From Nitrospira sp. (GTDB taxonomy: Bacteria > Nitrospirota > Nitrospiria > Nitrospirales > Nitrospiraceae), in the NCBI GenBank assembly GCA_018242725.1, contig JAFEBI010000006.1, forward strand, positions 75,888 to 139,887: a DNA stretch of 64,000 nucleotides, read 5' to 3'. This document shows, piece by piece, positions 27,095-34,744 of this stretch. Position numbers and translations under genes: made by a program. A model generated the notes under the pieces. It was given only the letters and a program-made list of their open reading frames with translations, made no database searches and was not told the origin of the DNA. Position 1 is the stretch's first letter; every line of letters starts with the position of its first letter.

Positions 27095-28303
27095 GTGAAA
27101 CAACTTTCCATCGCCATCTTCGGTAATACGAACAACTATCCCTTGTTGTTGGCGCAAGGGCTGCGTGTACTCGGGCATAATGTTCGCCTCATAATTAATC
27201 GCAAAGAGCTCTTACATCGCCCGGAAGCTCGCTACCCGGAGTGGGCAGCGGCTTATCCGGATTGGATTGCAGATTGCTCGAATTTATCTGATGAAGACAT
27301 TGCGTTTGAAACACCGGCAATCGACCACGTCATTCATCACTTGAGGCATAATGTTGACTTCGTCATTCTCAACGATGTAGGCCCTGCACTCGCGTGTTAC
27401 CTGAGGACTCCTTATGCGGTTGTGTTGACCGGTTCAGATTTGGCTTATTACGCCAATTATGATTCGCTCGAAATGCGAACCGGCATGTGGGATCCGGAAT
27501 TCAAACGTTGCTTACAAGGACGACGGTATATTCGGCGTATGGCTGACCTGGTGGCTCGTCAGCGTGACGGGATTCTGGCGGCGGAGGTGGTGTGCTATGG
27601 ACAGCGAGGATTAGTCTCGTCAGGTGATCGACTCCTAGACGGCATCGGAGTAGCGGATGCGCGCCGGTTGATGCTGCATTTTTCAAATACCATTGACTTG
27701 AAGGCGCAACCATCAGCTAAGAACGATAAACTCACCATCCTGTGCGGGAGTCGGGTGGTGTATCGACCTGATCATAACCCGTCTTTGAGCGCAATGGACT
27801 TCAAGGGAACAGATGTCTTAATGAAGGGCTTTGCACTCTATTGTCAGCGAGGAGGAAAGGGGGAGTTGCGACTCCCACGTAAGGGGCAAGATCTCCAAGC
27901 TGCAATTGATCTTATTTCTGAATTAGCTATTACGAAACAAGTGTACTGGCTCGATGAAGTGCCTCTTGCGCGGTTCTATCAAGAAATGGTTGCAGCTGAT
28001 GTGGTGTGTGATCAGTTTGGCTCATCGTTTCCTGGCATGGTGACAACAGATGCCTACGCGTTGGGTCGCCCGGTGATGGCAAAGCTTAGACCCGAGATTT
28101 TCAGTCAGCGCTTTCCTGAAGCGTTGCCGGGGTTTAATGCCGAAACACCCGAACAAATTGCCGATTGTTTGATGGTGATGGAGAAAGAACGAAGTATTTT
28201 GGCTGACATAGGCCAAAAGAGTCGAGCCTATGCTGAAACCTATTTGTCGCCAGAAAGCATGGCAAAGCAATTGTTGAACAAGTGTGGCCTATGTGCGGAA
28301 TAA
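27095..28303 (+). CDS. Putative glycosyltransferase, GT-B fold
   Basis: 402 aa from GTG 27095. The N-terminal LSIAIFGNTNNYPLLLAQGL resembles the first Rossmann strand of GT4-like enzymes. The C-terminal VVCDQFGSSFPGMVTTDAYA, then LGRPVMAK, is a degenerate GT4 donor site in which the usual E-x7-E is changed. It overlaps the asparagine synthetase fusion by 13 bases. Likely function is transfer of a sugar to the growing glycan. Similarity to well-characterised enzymes is low. Confidence 0.65.
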   Translation: MKQLSIAIFGNTNNYPLLLAQGLRVLGHNVRLIINRKELLHRPEARYPEWAAAYPDWIADCSNLSDEDIAFETPAIDHVIHHLRHNVDFVILNDVGPALACYLRTPYAVVLTGSDLAYYANYDSLEMRTGMWDPEFKRCLQGRRYIRRMADLVARQRDGILAAEVVCYGQRGLVSSGDRLLDGIGVADARRLMLHFSNTIDLKAQPSAKNDKLTILCGSRVVYRPDHNPSLSAMDFKGTDVLMKGFALYCQRGGKGELRLPRKGQDLQAAIDLISELAITKQVYWLDEVPLARFYQEMVAADVVCDQFGSSFPGMVTTDAYALGRPVMAKLRPEIFSQRFPEALPGFNAETPEQIADCLMVMEKERSILADIGQKSRAYAETYLSPESMAKQLLNKCGLCAE

Positions 28304-31300
28304 CCGGGCTTTTCAACTTCGCAACATCGCTGCCTGAGCCAGATCTTGCCGAGCGGCTTGTTCGTCGCATGATGGATAGTCTAGTGCATCGTGGGCCCGA
28401 TGCTGAAGGCATGTGGGCAGATCAGCGAAGGCGATGCGTGCTTGGTCACCGCCGGCTCAGCATTATCGACACATCCGAGGCTGGTCGTCAACCGATGGCA
28501 GGGCATGCTAGCCCATGGGTTATTGCGTTCAATGGGGAAATCTATAACTTCCAGGAGTTGCGCCGAGAATTGGAAACAATCGGGACTCGCTTTCATGGGC
28601 GTACGGATACCGAGGTTCTTTTGGCTGGTCTTGCTGCCTGGGGTGTGAAGGTTCTTGAGCGACTGGACGGCATGTTTGCCTTTGCAGCCTTTAACCGCGA
28701 GTCGGGAGAGATTCTACTGGCACGTGACCCATTCGGCGAGAAGCCGCTCTATTATTTGGAACTGCCTGGTGGGGGACTGGCGTTTGCATCGGAGCTGCAT
28801 TGCTTGGAGGTACTACCGGGATTTGACGCGGAGCTGAGCCTGGATGCGATGGCAGAAGTTCTGATGTTCCAGTATGTCGGTGCTCCGAGAACGATCTATC
28901 GCTCGGTTAAGAAATTGCAGCCGGGATATTGGCTGCTCTGTTCGCCGAACAGACTACAGGAGATCGGGCGCTATTTCGAGTTTGAACCGGGACGAGCTGG
29001 CTTTGAACGACGGGCGATCAACGATCTCGCGGATGAGCTTGAGGAGCTTTTAATCGTGAGTTTGCGCCGACGGCTGATATCCGATGTCCCGCTCGGTGCC
29101 TTTTTATCCGGAGGGGTTGATTCTTCTACCGTGTGCGCCCTGATCCGCAAACGTCTGGGCGTGCCGCTCAAAACATTCTCAATGGGTTTCGAAGGCGCGG
29201 AAGAGAGCGAGCTTAACGTTGCACGCCAATTCGCGCAGCACCTCGACACAGAGCATTATGACTACACACTCTGTCCAGATACGACTCATTTTCTTGAGGA
29301 GATCGGCAGGGTCTTAGATGAACCCAACGCAGACAGTTCCTGTATGCCGACCTACCTTCTGTCAGAGTTTGCTCGTCGCCAGGTGACTGTGGCGATCTCG
29401 GGAGATGGCGGAGATGAGATGTTCGGGGGGTACGGCCGATATTTCGAGACCCTACAGGAACAGCAGGGAATCGGCGGATTCTTTCCCTCGGCGAGGCTGC
29501 CGGGGCAGGCGTATTACTCGGGGCGGATCTTGGTCTTCGAAGCAAAGTCGATCGAGGCGCTCTTCGGCTGTTTTCCGGATGGGCTCGCTCAGCATCTCGG
29601 TGCTCTGCAGGAAGAACTCAACCGATCGAGGGAGAATCTATTGTGCGCACTTCGTAAGACGGATGTAGACAACTACCTGCCCGGTGCAGTGTTGCCGAAA
29701 GTTGATCGGATGAGCATGCAGCACTCGCTTGAAGTGAGGACGCCCTTCCTGAACGTGGCGTTGGCCCGTTTTGCCGAGCGCCTGCCGCCTGAAATGATGG
29801 TGAGAGGCCGTCATGGCAAACTCGTTCTTCGGGAGCTGGCCTATCGTTATTTGCCAAAACACCTGATCGACATGCCGAAGAAGGGGTTTGGGATTCCGAT
29901 GTCGGAATGGGGGAAAAGAGAATTGCTCGAGTTGGCGGAGCGTGTGCTTACGCATGACGATAGCCGCATGCTTGAAATGTTGGGGCATGAGCGCATCAGG
30001 GAATTTCTCTCCCGGCAGGGTCATCGGGGAGGGTTTGCCACCTATCAGGTTTGGGGCATGGTGATGCTTGAATCGTGGTTACGAGCCCACTCGGGCCGCC
30101 TACCAAAGTTCACTGAGGGCAAAGTTCGTGGCCAACCGGTAGGAGCTGGAGTGCCTCCTGCACCTCTTTCAGCCGGATGGCTTACGCCTCATGTGCTTGC
30201 TGTGTTGCCACGGACCCTAACGCAAGGTTTGACTGGGCCGTGTGACAGCGTAGAGAAGCGGGAGCAGCGGGATCGATTTTCGACGGTTATTGCCGGCTTG
30301 TGTTGTGAGTGGGGAGCGGAGTGTTTTGCCGTCCGGTTCACTGAAAGCCAACAGTACTTCGATGCGCGCGATTTGCCAGCGGATGAAAATCTTGTTGAGG
30401 CCTTGAGCAAATCAGGGTTTGTGTTGCATGGTGCGAGGGTTGTGATTGCTGATTCGGATAGTGAGACCCATGTGACTCCAAAAACCCTGCTCGCATTCCA
30501 AAAGTCTGGCGCCAAAGAGCTATGCTACAGCCAATTGGATCCTCCATATTTCAGGATAGTATGCTTTAACACAAAAGGGATGCTTCGCTGGATGTTTGAT
30601 GTGGCGCAACTAGGAGCACGGGCCATTGCAAGGTGGAGTTTGATACGCTCGCATCATGCGAAAGGGCTTCTTTACGTGAGTGGGTTGTTCAGAAAGTTGC
30701 CCATGGTTGCGGATCAAGAGTTGTCCCATCAGGTGATGGTGTTCGAGGGATGGAAGCAGTTGCCACCGATGTTCTCCTCGCACGAAGTCATTTCTTGTCA
30801 GGGAGAGGGGCGGTACTCAGTCTGGAATCAACATATATTTTTCTCCACCTTGGCGAGCGGAAAGCCAAGGTGGCTTGGTTTACTCAGCCCATACTGGGCT
30901 GTCGAGAACAACGCGAAGAATGCGCCATTGCTCCCTATGTCCATCCCTTCCATGCAGAAAACAAGTTTGTCGGGGTTGGATTTTGTGTCCCGGCTTGAAA
31001 AATATATGGAGATTGTAAACCGTCGCAAGCCTCATCAGCCGCCAGGTGGAGGCAACTCGAAACGTGTGGTGATATTAACCCCTGCGTTGCAACCAGGCGG
31101 AGCCGAACGGCAATGGTGCTATCTGGCGATCGGGTTGAAGCGCTTGGGCTACGACGTTAAATTTCTGACGGAATGCTGGCTTGAGGGTGAAAAAGCCCAC
31201 TATCAACCGCTCCTTACTCACAGCGGCGTGGAAGTTTATGAGCTGGGAGATGTGGATGCTACGCGGCTGGCTAGGTCCATCGCGCTGCACCCAGACGCTC

Positions 31301-32259
31301 ATGCCTTGCTGACGCCGGATGGTTCACTTTTTGGGGTCAGGCTGGTTCAGTTGGTCACGTTATTGGACGAATTCCGTCCCGCAGCACTCTATGCCCAACT
31401 TGACTCGACGAATATTCTCGCAGGAGTCGCCGGTATGATCGCGGGAACTCCCAAGACCATCCTCTCATTTAGAAATGTGAATCCATCGAACTTCTCCTAT
31501 TTGCAAAATGAGTGGTTTTTGCCCTGCTATAAGATGTTGGTAAAAACCCCCTCGATCGTTTTGTCGGGCAACTCTCGTGTTGGATGCGATGATTATGCCC
31601 ATTGGATTGGGATATCTCCGGACAGGGTCAAATACATCGGCAATGCAGTAAGTGACGAATTGATGCCTCGGTTGGGAAATGGTGCGGCAGTGCCTATTCC
31701 CGGTGTGCCAGACCTGTCGTCAGCTAGCCCTGTGATTCTAGGGGTGTTTAGGCTCTCCGAGGAAAAGCGGCCGCTTCTGTTTCTGGATGTGTGCGAGAAG
31801 ATTCATGCCATTGTTCCGGCAGTTCGTGTGCTTATTGCAGGGGTGGGCCCGTTGTATGCGGAACTGGCTATGGCGATTCAGAAAAAAGGAATTGGCGATT
31901 ACGTCACACTGCTTGGGCGTCGAGATGACGTGAATGAATTGATGCAGCTATCATCCTTGTTGTTACTTACCTCGGCATATGAAGGTACGCCGAACGTCGT
32001 GATGGAGGCACAAGCCGTGGGTGTACCTGTCGTCGCCACGGATGTGGGTGGAGTCTCAGATATAGTGGTTGATAGCGAAACCGGTTTTCTGGCAGATAAG
32101 GATGATGCGGAGGCATTAGTGCGGGCCTGTAGCAGGATATTGTTGGACGAATCCATTCGATCTCGTATGGGGGCAGCTGCAAAATCACGCATTGCAAAAT
32201 TGTTTTCTGTGGACACCATGGCCAAGCAGTACCTTGAATTGATTCAAGGCGATAAGTGA
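28291..32259 (+). CDS. Asparagine synthetase (glutamine-hydrolysing) fused to a GT4 glycosyltransferase
   Basis: 1322 aa. I chose ATG 28291 because class II amidotransferases need Cys right after Met (MCGITGLFNF). Residues 1 to about 610 are AsnB-like: HRGPDAEG, AFNGEIYNFQELR, GRTDTEVLL in the glutaminase, and FLSGGVDSSTV (PP-motif, residues 273-279) with ISGDGGDEMFGGYGRY in the synthetase. Residues about 640-800 are unrecognised. Residues about 811-870 carry a module (FEGWKQLP, GEGRYSVW) shared with the next gene. Residues 925-1322 are a GT4: ILTPALQPGGAERQWCYLA and LLTSAYEGTPNVVMEAQAVG. The fusion probably amidates a uronic acid sugar and transfers a sugar to the same glycan. The frame shows no stop across 4 kb, and codon use is continuous. 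Confidence 0.9.
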   Translation: MCGITGLFNFATSLPEPDLAERLVRRMMDSLVHRGPDAEGMWADQRRRCVLGHRRLSIIDTSEAGRQPMAGHASPWVIAFNGEIYNFQELRRELETIGTRFHGRTDTEVLLAGLAAWGVKVLERLDGMFAFAAFNRESGEILLARDPFGEKPLYYLELPGGGLAFASELHCLEVLPGFDAELSLDAMAEVLMFQYVGAPRTIYRSVKKLQPGYWLLCSPNRLQEIGRYFEFEPGRAGFERRAINDLADELEELLIVSLRRRLISDVPLGAFLSGGVDSSTVCALIRKRLGVPLKTFSMGFEGAEESELNVARQFAQHLDTEHYDYTLCPDTTHFLEEIGRVLDEPNADSSCMPTYLLSEFARRQVTVAISGDGGDEMFGGYGRYFETLQEQQGIGGFFPSARLPGQAYYSGRILVFEAKSIEALFGCFPDGLAQHLGALQEELNRSRENLLCALRKTDVDNYLPGAVLPKVDRMSMQHSLEVRTPFLNVALARFAERLPPEMMVRGRHGKLVLRELAYRYLPKHLIDMPKKGFGIPMSEWGKRELLELAERVLTHDDSRMLEMLGHERIREFLSRQGHRGGFATYQVWGMVMLESWLRAHSGRLPKFTEGKVRGQPVGAGVPPAPLSAGWLTPHVLAVLPRTLTQGLTGPCDSVEKREQRDRFSTVIAGLCCEWGAECFAVRFTESQQYFDARDLPADENLVEALSKSGFVLHGARVVIADSDSETHVTPKTLLAFQKSGAKELCYSQLDPPYFRIVCFNTKGMLRWMFDVAQLGARAIARWSLIRSHHAKGLLYVSGLFRKLPMVADQELSHQVMVFEGWKQLPPMFSSHEVISCQGEGRYSVWNQHIFFSTLASGKPRWLGLLSPYWAVENNAKNAPLLPMSIPSMQKTSLSGLDFVSRLEKYMEIVNRRKPHQPPGGGNSKRVVILTPALQPGGAERQWCYLAIGLKRLGYDVKFLTECWLEGEKAHYQPLLTHSGVEVYELGDVDATRLARSIALHPDAHALLTPDGSLFGVRLVQLVTLLDEFRPAALYAQLDSTNILAGVAGMIAGTPKTILSFRNVNPSNFSYLQNEWFLPCYKMLVKTPSIVLSGNSRVGCDDYAHWIGISPDRVKYIGNAVSDELMPRLGNGAAVPIPGVPDLSSASPVILGVFRLSEEKRPLLFLDVCEKIHAIVPAVRVLIAGVGPLYAELAMAIQKKGIGDYVTLLGRRDDVNELMQLSSLLLLTSAYEGTPNVVMEAQAVGVPVVATDVGGVSDIVVDSETGFLADKDDAEALVRACSRILLDESIRSRMGAAAKSRIAKLFSVDTMAKQYLELIQGDK

Positions 32260-32322
32260 ATCGCGATTCGCGAGGAACGAAGCCATGAAAGATCGGTACA
32301 ATTGAACGGTCGAGAAATTGAG

Positions 32323-32760
32323 ATGGAAACCAATCCACTAAAGATGGAAGTTTGTGCAGAAAAATTTGAAGGTTCTGTCATGCTGGTCACGCTATACCTG
32401 ATGGCCGTCGGCGCATGGCTGGCCCTGACAAAGCAAATTTCTCTCCCCCCCTTACTAAGGATAGTGTCTTCATACTTCTACAAACGATACCGAGGAAAAC
32501 TCGAAAAATATGTTCCGGATCAGGGGAAGTGTTTCGTTGCGTCAATACCGCCTCGTCTCATATCCGATCAGGAAGGGTTTTCGCGGATAACGCTTTTGGA
32601 AGATGGCATTCCTTTGCCATGCGGACATGCGGCGCATGAAGATATCCGCCTCAAAGGCGAGGGGCGTTATTCACACTGGGGGGCGCAGATTTACTTCTCC
32701 TCTTCCGATAACTCCAACCCGATCACGAATGGAAAGCGATATGAGCTTGTCGAACTTTGA
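32323..32760 (+). CDS. Small protein with a GEGRYSxW module, N-terminal hydrophobic segment
   Basis: 145 aa from ATG 32323; a TTG at 32302 is an alternative. Residues about 12-35 are hydrophobic (SVMLVTLYLMAVGAWLALTK) and may anchor it in the membrane. Residues about 80-145 read ITLLEDGIPLP, KGEGRYSHWGAQIYFS and NPITNGKRYELVEL. That end resembles residues about 811-870 of the preceding fusion protein. I know this motif as recurrent in proteins of glycan loci, but I cannot name a domain. It overlaps the following methyltransferase gene by 20 bases. It may be a detached or truncated domain of a larger protein. Confidence 0.55.
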   Translation: METNPLKMEVCAEKFEGSVMLVTLYLMAVGAWLALTKQISLPPLLRIVSSYFYKRYRGKLEKYVPDQGKCFVASIPPRLISDQEGFSRITLLEDGIPLPCGHAAHEDIRLKGEGRYSHWGAQIYFSSSDNSNPITNGKRYELVEL

Positions 32761-33682
32761 CATGGATACTAACGCTGCGCTCAAACGGGTGGGGGATAAT
32801 CTAATAGATCCTTCTTCTAGAGAGCAATTACGTTTGGTCGGGGACGAGTTTGTGTCGGGATCCTCAAGGTTCCAGGTGGTGCGAGGCGTTCCGCGGTTCG
32901 TAGCCTCTGATATGTACGTCCGATCGTTCAGCCTGGAGTGGAACACCCATAATCAGACTCAGCTTGACTCATTTCGGGGCGATAATTCCTCAGAAGATCA
33001 ATTTGTAAAGAAGACGGGCTTTAATCAGGAGGCGCTCTCGGGAAAGTTGGTTCTTGATGCAGGAGTCGGCGCGGGACGATATTGCGATGTGGTCAGCCGA
33101 TGGGGAGCAGATGTGGTCGGCGTTGATCTCAGCTATGCCGTAGAGGCATCAGCGGTTACATTCCGCGATCGGAAAAACGTCTGGATCGCGCAGGCAGATA
33201 TCGGAAAACTTCCATTTGCTGACGAAACGTTCGATTATATTTTCTCGATCGGGGTGCTGCATCATACTCCCAATACCAAAGCTTACTTCATGAAGCTCGT
33301 GCCGTTGCTTAAAAAAGGCGGTGTGATCTCGATTTGGGTTTATCCTGCTACGCCTGACTATGTGGCTAGGAAGGCCTGGGTTCCGTTCGTCAACAAAATT
33401 CCACCCGAGATGTTTTACAAGTGGTGCAGATGGTTCGTGCCATTTCTGGATCGAAATAGAAATGACCGATTGGCTGGGTGGCTTGCAAGAGTGTTCCCTC
33501 ATTCTGATCAGGGGCTTGGTCTCGAAAATGATATTCTCGATACGTTTGACGGCGTATCTCCTAAATATCATGGTGTCCATTCCCCTGACGAAGTGCGTAA
33601 CTGGTTTACGGAGGCAGGTTTGATTAACGTTATTGAACCCAGCACATGGCAATCTTGCATGCAAGGCACGAAGCCCCAGTAA
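32741..33682 (+). CDS. Class I SAM methyltransferase with Trm112-like N-terminus
   Basis: 313 aa from ATG 32741; ATG 32762 is possible. Residues about 15-55 (LIDPSSREQLRLVGDEFVSG, then VVRGVPRFV) look like a Trm112-type domain that lacks its zinc cysteines. The SAM site is LVLDAGVGAGRYCDVVSRWG, then VVGVDLSYAV, and post-I is FDYIFSIGVLHHTPNTKAY (Methyltransf_11). The final residues GTKPQ look like a natural end. An IS1595 element begins 151 bases downstream. Probably a glycan- or lipid-modifying enzyme. Confidence 0.8.
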   Translation: MSLSNFDMDTNAALKRVGDNLIDPSSREQLRLVGDEFVSGSSRFQVVRGVPRFVASDMYVRSFSLEWNTHNQTQLDSFRGDNSSEDQFVKKTGFNQEALSGKLVLDAGVGAGRYCDVVSRWGADVVGVDLSYAVEASAVTFRDRKNVWIAQADIGKLPFADETFDYIFSIGVLHHTPNTKAYFMKLVPLLKKGGVISIWVYPATPDYVARKAWVPFVNKIPPEMFYKWCRWFVPFLDRNRNDRLAGWLARVFPHSDQGLGLENDILDTFDGVSPKYHGVHSPDEVRNWFTEAGLINVIEPSTWQSCMQGTKPQ

Positions 33683-33749
33683 ATCTTGAGTTGTTTCAGA
33701 ATTCGTTGTGGCTGAGTGTTGGATAGGACAAGTGGTTGTGTGTTCAAAG

Positions 33750-33768
33750 TGGTAGCTTGGAGCTGCCA
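33750..33768 (+). terminator. Possible weak hairpin after the methyltransferase gene
   Basis: TGGTAGCT-tgg-AGCTGCCA forms an 8-bp stem with one G-U pair, 68 bases after the stop codon. Only a short, mixed tract (TCTTGTG) follows. It may be a weak terminator or just chance. Confidence 0.25.
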
Positions 33769-33833
33769 TCTTGTGAAAACCAGATCCAGATGGGATTCCG
33801 AAAATGCCACAACTATAGAAGCAGAAAAATCTA

Positions 33834-34674
33834 GGTAATTAGGGCGAAACGTAACCAAAGAAGCATCGCAAGAAGAGTTTGAAGAGATTCTCTTCGCGGT
33901 GGGTAAACCGATACTCAATTTCCTTCAGATACATCGGGAAATGATACTTTGAGACGCCTCGATAATTATAGAGAATGTGTTTTGCAAACGACCAGAACCC
34001 TTCAATCCCATTGATGTGGTGCTTGGTCCGACGATCGACAAGACTCTTGCTGTGGTTGACGGTGTGATGCTTGCCATAGCGTCGCAACGAGTGATCGCCG
34101 CGAAAGGCCTCCGTGTAGGAGACGGAGCCTTTGCGGGTGGTGGTCTGAATGTGGGCCATGAGCGTGTCTGCTGACACATGCTCGACGACCTTCGTATAGA
34201 CCCGTCCATCCCGCTCCAGCAGCCCCAACACGACACTTTTACCAGCCGCGCCCCGACCACGGCGTCCCTTCCGGCGTCCGCCGAAATAGGCTTCGTCCAG
34301 TTCGATCTCACCCGAGAGTTTCCTGGCCATGCCTTCCAGTTCGGCGACATGAAACACCGCCGCGCGCAATTTCTGATAGACCCGACTAATGACTTTGGGA
34401 TCGACGCCCAGGTCATTGGCCAACCGATATGCCGGCACCTGCTGATAGACCCCCTGCAGGATCACAATCTCTCGCCGAAGCTTTGCGAGGCTCTTCTGCT
34501 TGCTGCACGTCCGACACTTCACATAGCCGCGTTGTGTCCGATTGATCTTAAACGACCCGCAGAACACACATTTGCGATCATGCAAAAAGTTGGCTGCACA
34601 CTCGAATACCCGATGCGATCCCGTAACCATGCGGCCTCCAGCCTGCCCGATGGTTACGAAACGCCCTAATTACC
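33834..34674 (-). mobile_element. IS1595-family insertion sequence, 841 bp
   Basis: Near-perfect terminal inverted repeats bound the element. The left end is GGTAATTAGGGCGaaaCGTA (continuing ACCA). The right end, read inward, is GGTAATTAGGGCGtttCGTA (continuing ACCA), differing only at the three central bases. It encodes one complete transposase on the minus strand, whose last codons lie inside the left repeat. The flanks aaaatcta and aaattaaa agree at 5 of 8 positions, so no exact 8-bp target duplication is visible. It is inserted between two glycan genes without breaking either. Confidence 0.9.
33839..34630 (-). CDS. ISXO2-like transposase of the IS1595 family
   Basis: 263 aa, complete. 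An N-terminal zinc ribbon is visible (CVFCGSFKINRTQRGYVKCR, then TC). A helix-turn-helix follows (YRLANDLGVDPKVISRVY). The ISXO2 DDE-type core carries EIELDEAYFGGRRKGRRGRG, GLLERDGRVYTKVVEH, YTEAFRGDHSLRRYG, and HHINGIEGFWSFAKHILYNY, where N replaces the third acidic residue as in several IS1595 members. The stop codon lies in the left terminal repeat. It is opposite to the surrounding operon. Confidence 0.93.
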   Translation of the reverse strand: MVTGSHRVFECAANFLHDRKCVFCGSFKINRTQRGYVKCRTCSKQKSLAKLRREIVILQGVYQQVPAYRLANDLGVDPKVISRVYQKLRAAVFHVAELEGMARKLSGEIELDEAYFGGRRKGRRGRGAAGKSVVLGLLERDGRVYTKVVEHVSADTLMAHIQTTTRKGSVSYTEAFRGDHSLRRYGKHHTVNHSKSLVDRRTKHHINGIEGFWSFAKHILYNYRGVSKYHFPMYLKEIEYRFTHREENLFKLFLRCFFGYVSP

Positions 34675-34744
34675 AAATTAAATCGCTGCCATTATCTGCA
34701 ATCTCAGTGAATGTGAGAAGCGTGACCAGAACCAAGGCTTCGTG

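Noticed and set aside
28282-28290. Start of the AsnB fusion at 28282 (MWP before MCG)
   Set aside because: A class II amidotransferase needs Cys as the first residue after Met removal, so ATG 28291 is required.
33826-34682. 8-bp target duplication of the IS1595 element
   Set aside because: The flanks aaaatcta and aaattaaa agree at 5 of 8 positions only, and both are A/T-rich, so a duplication is not supported.
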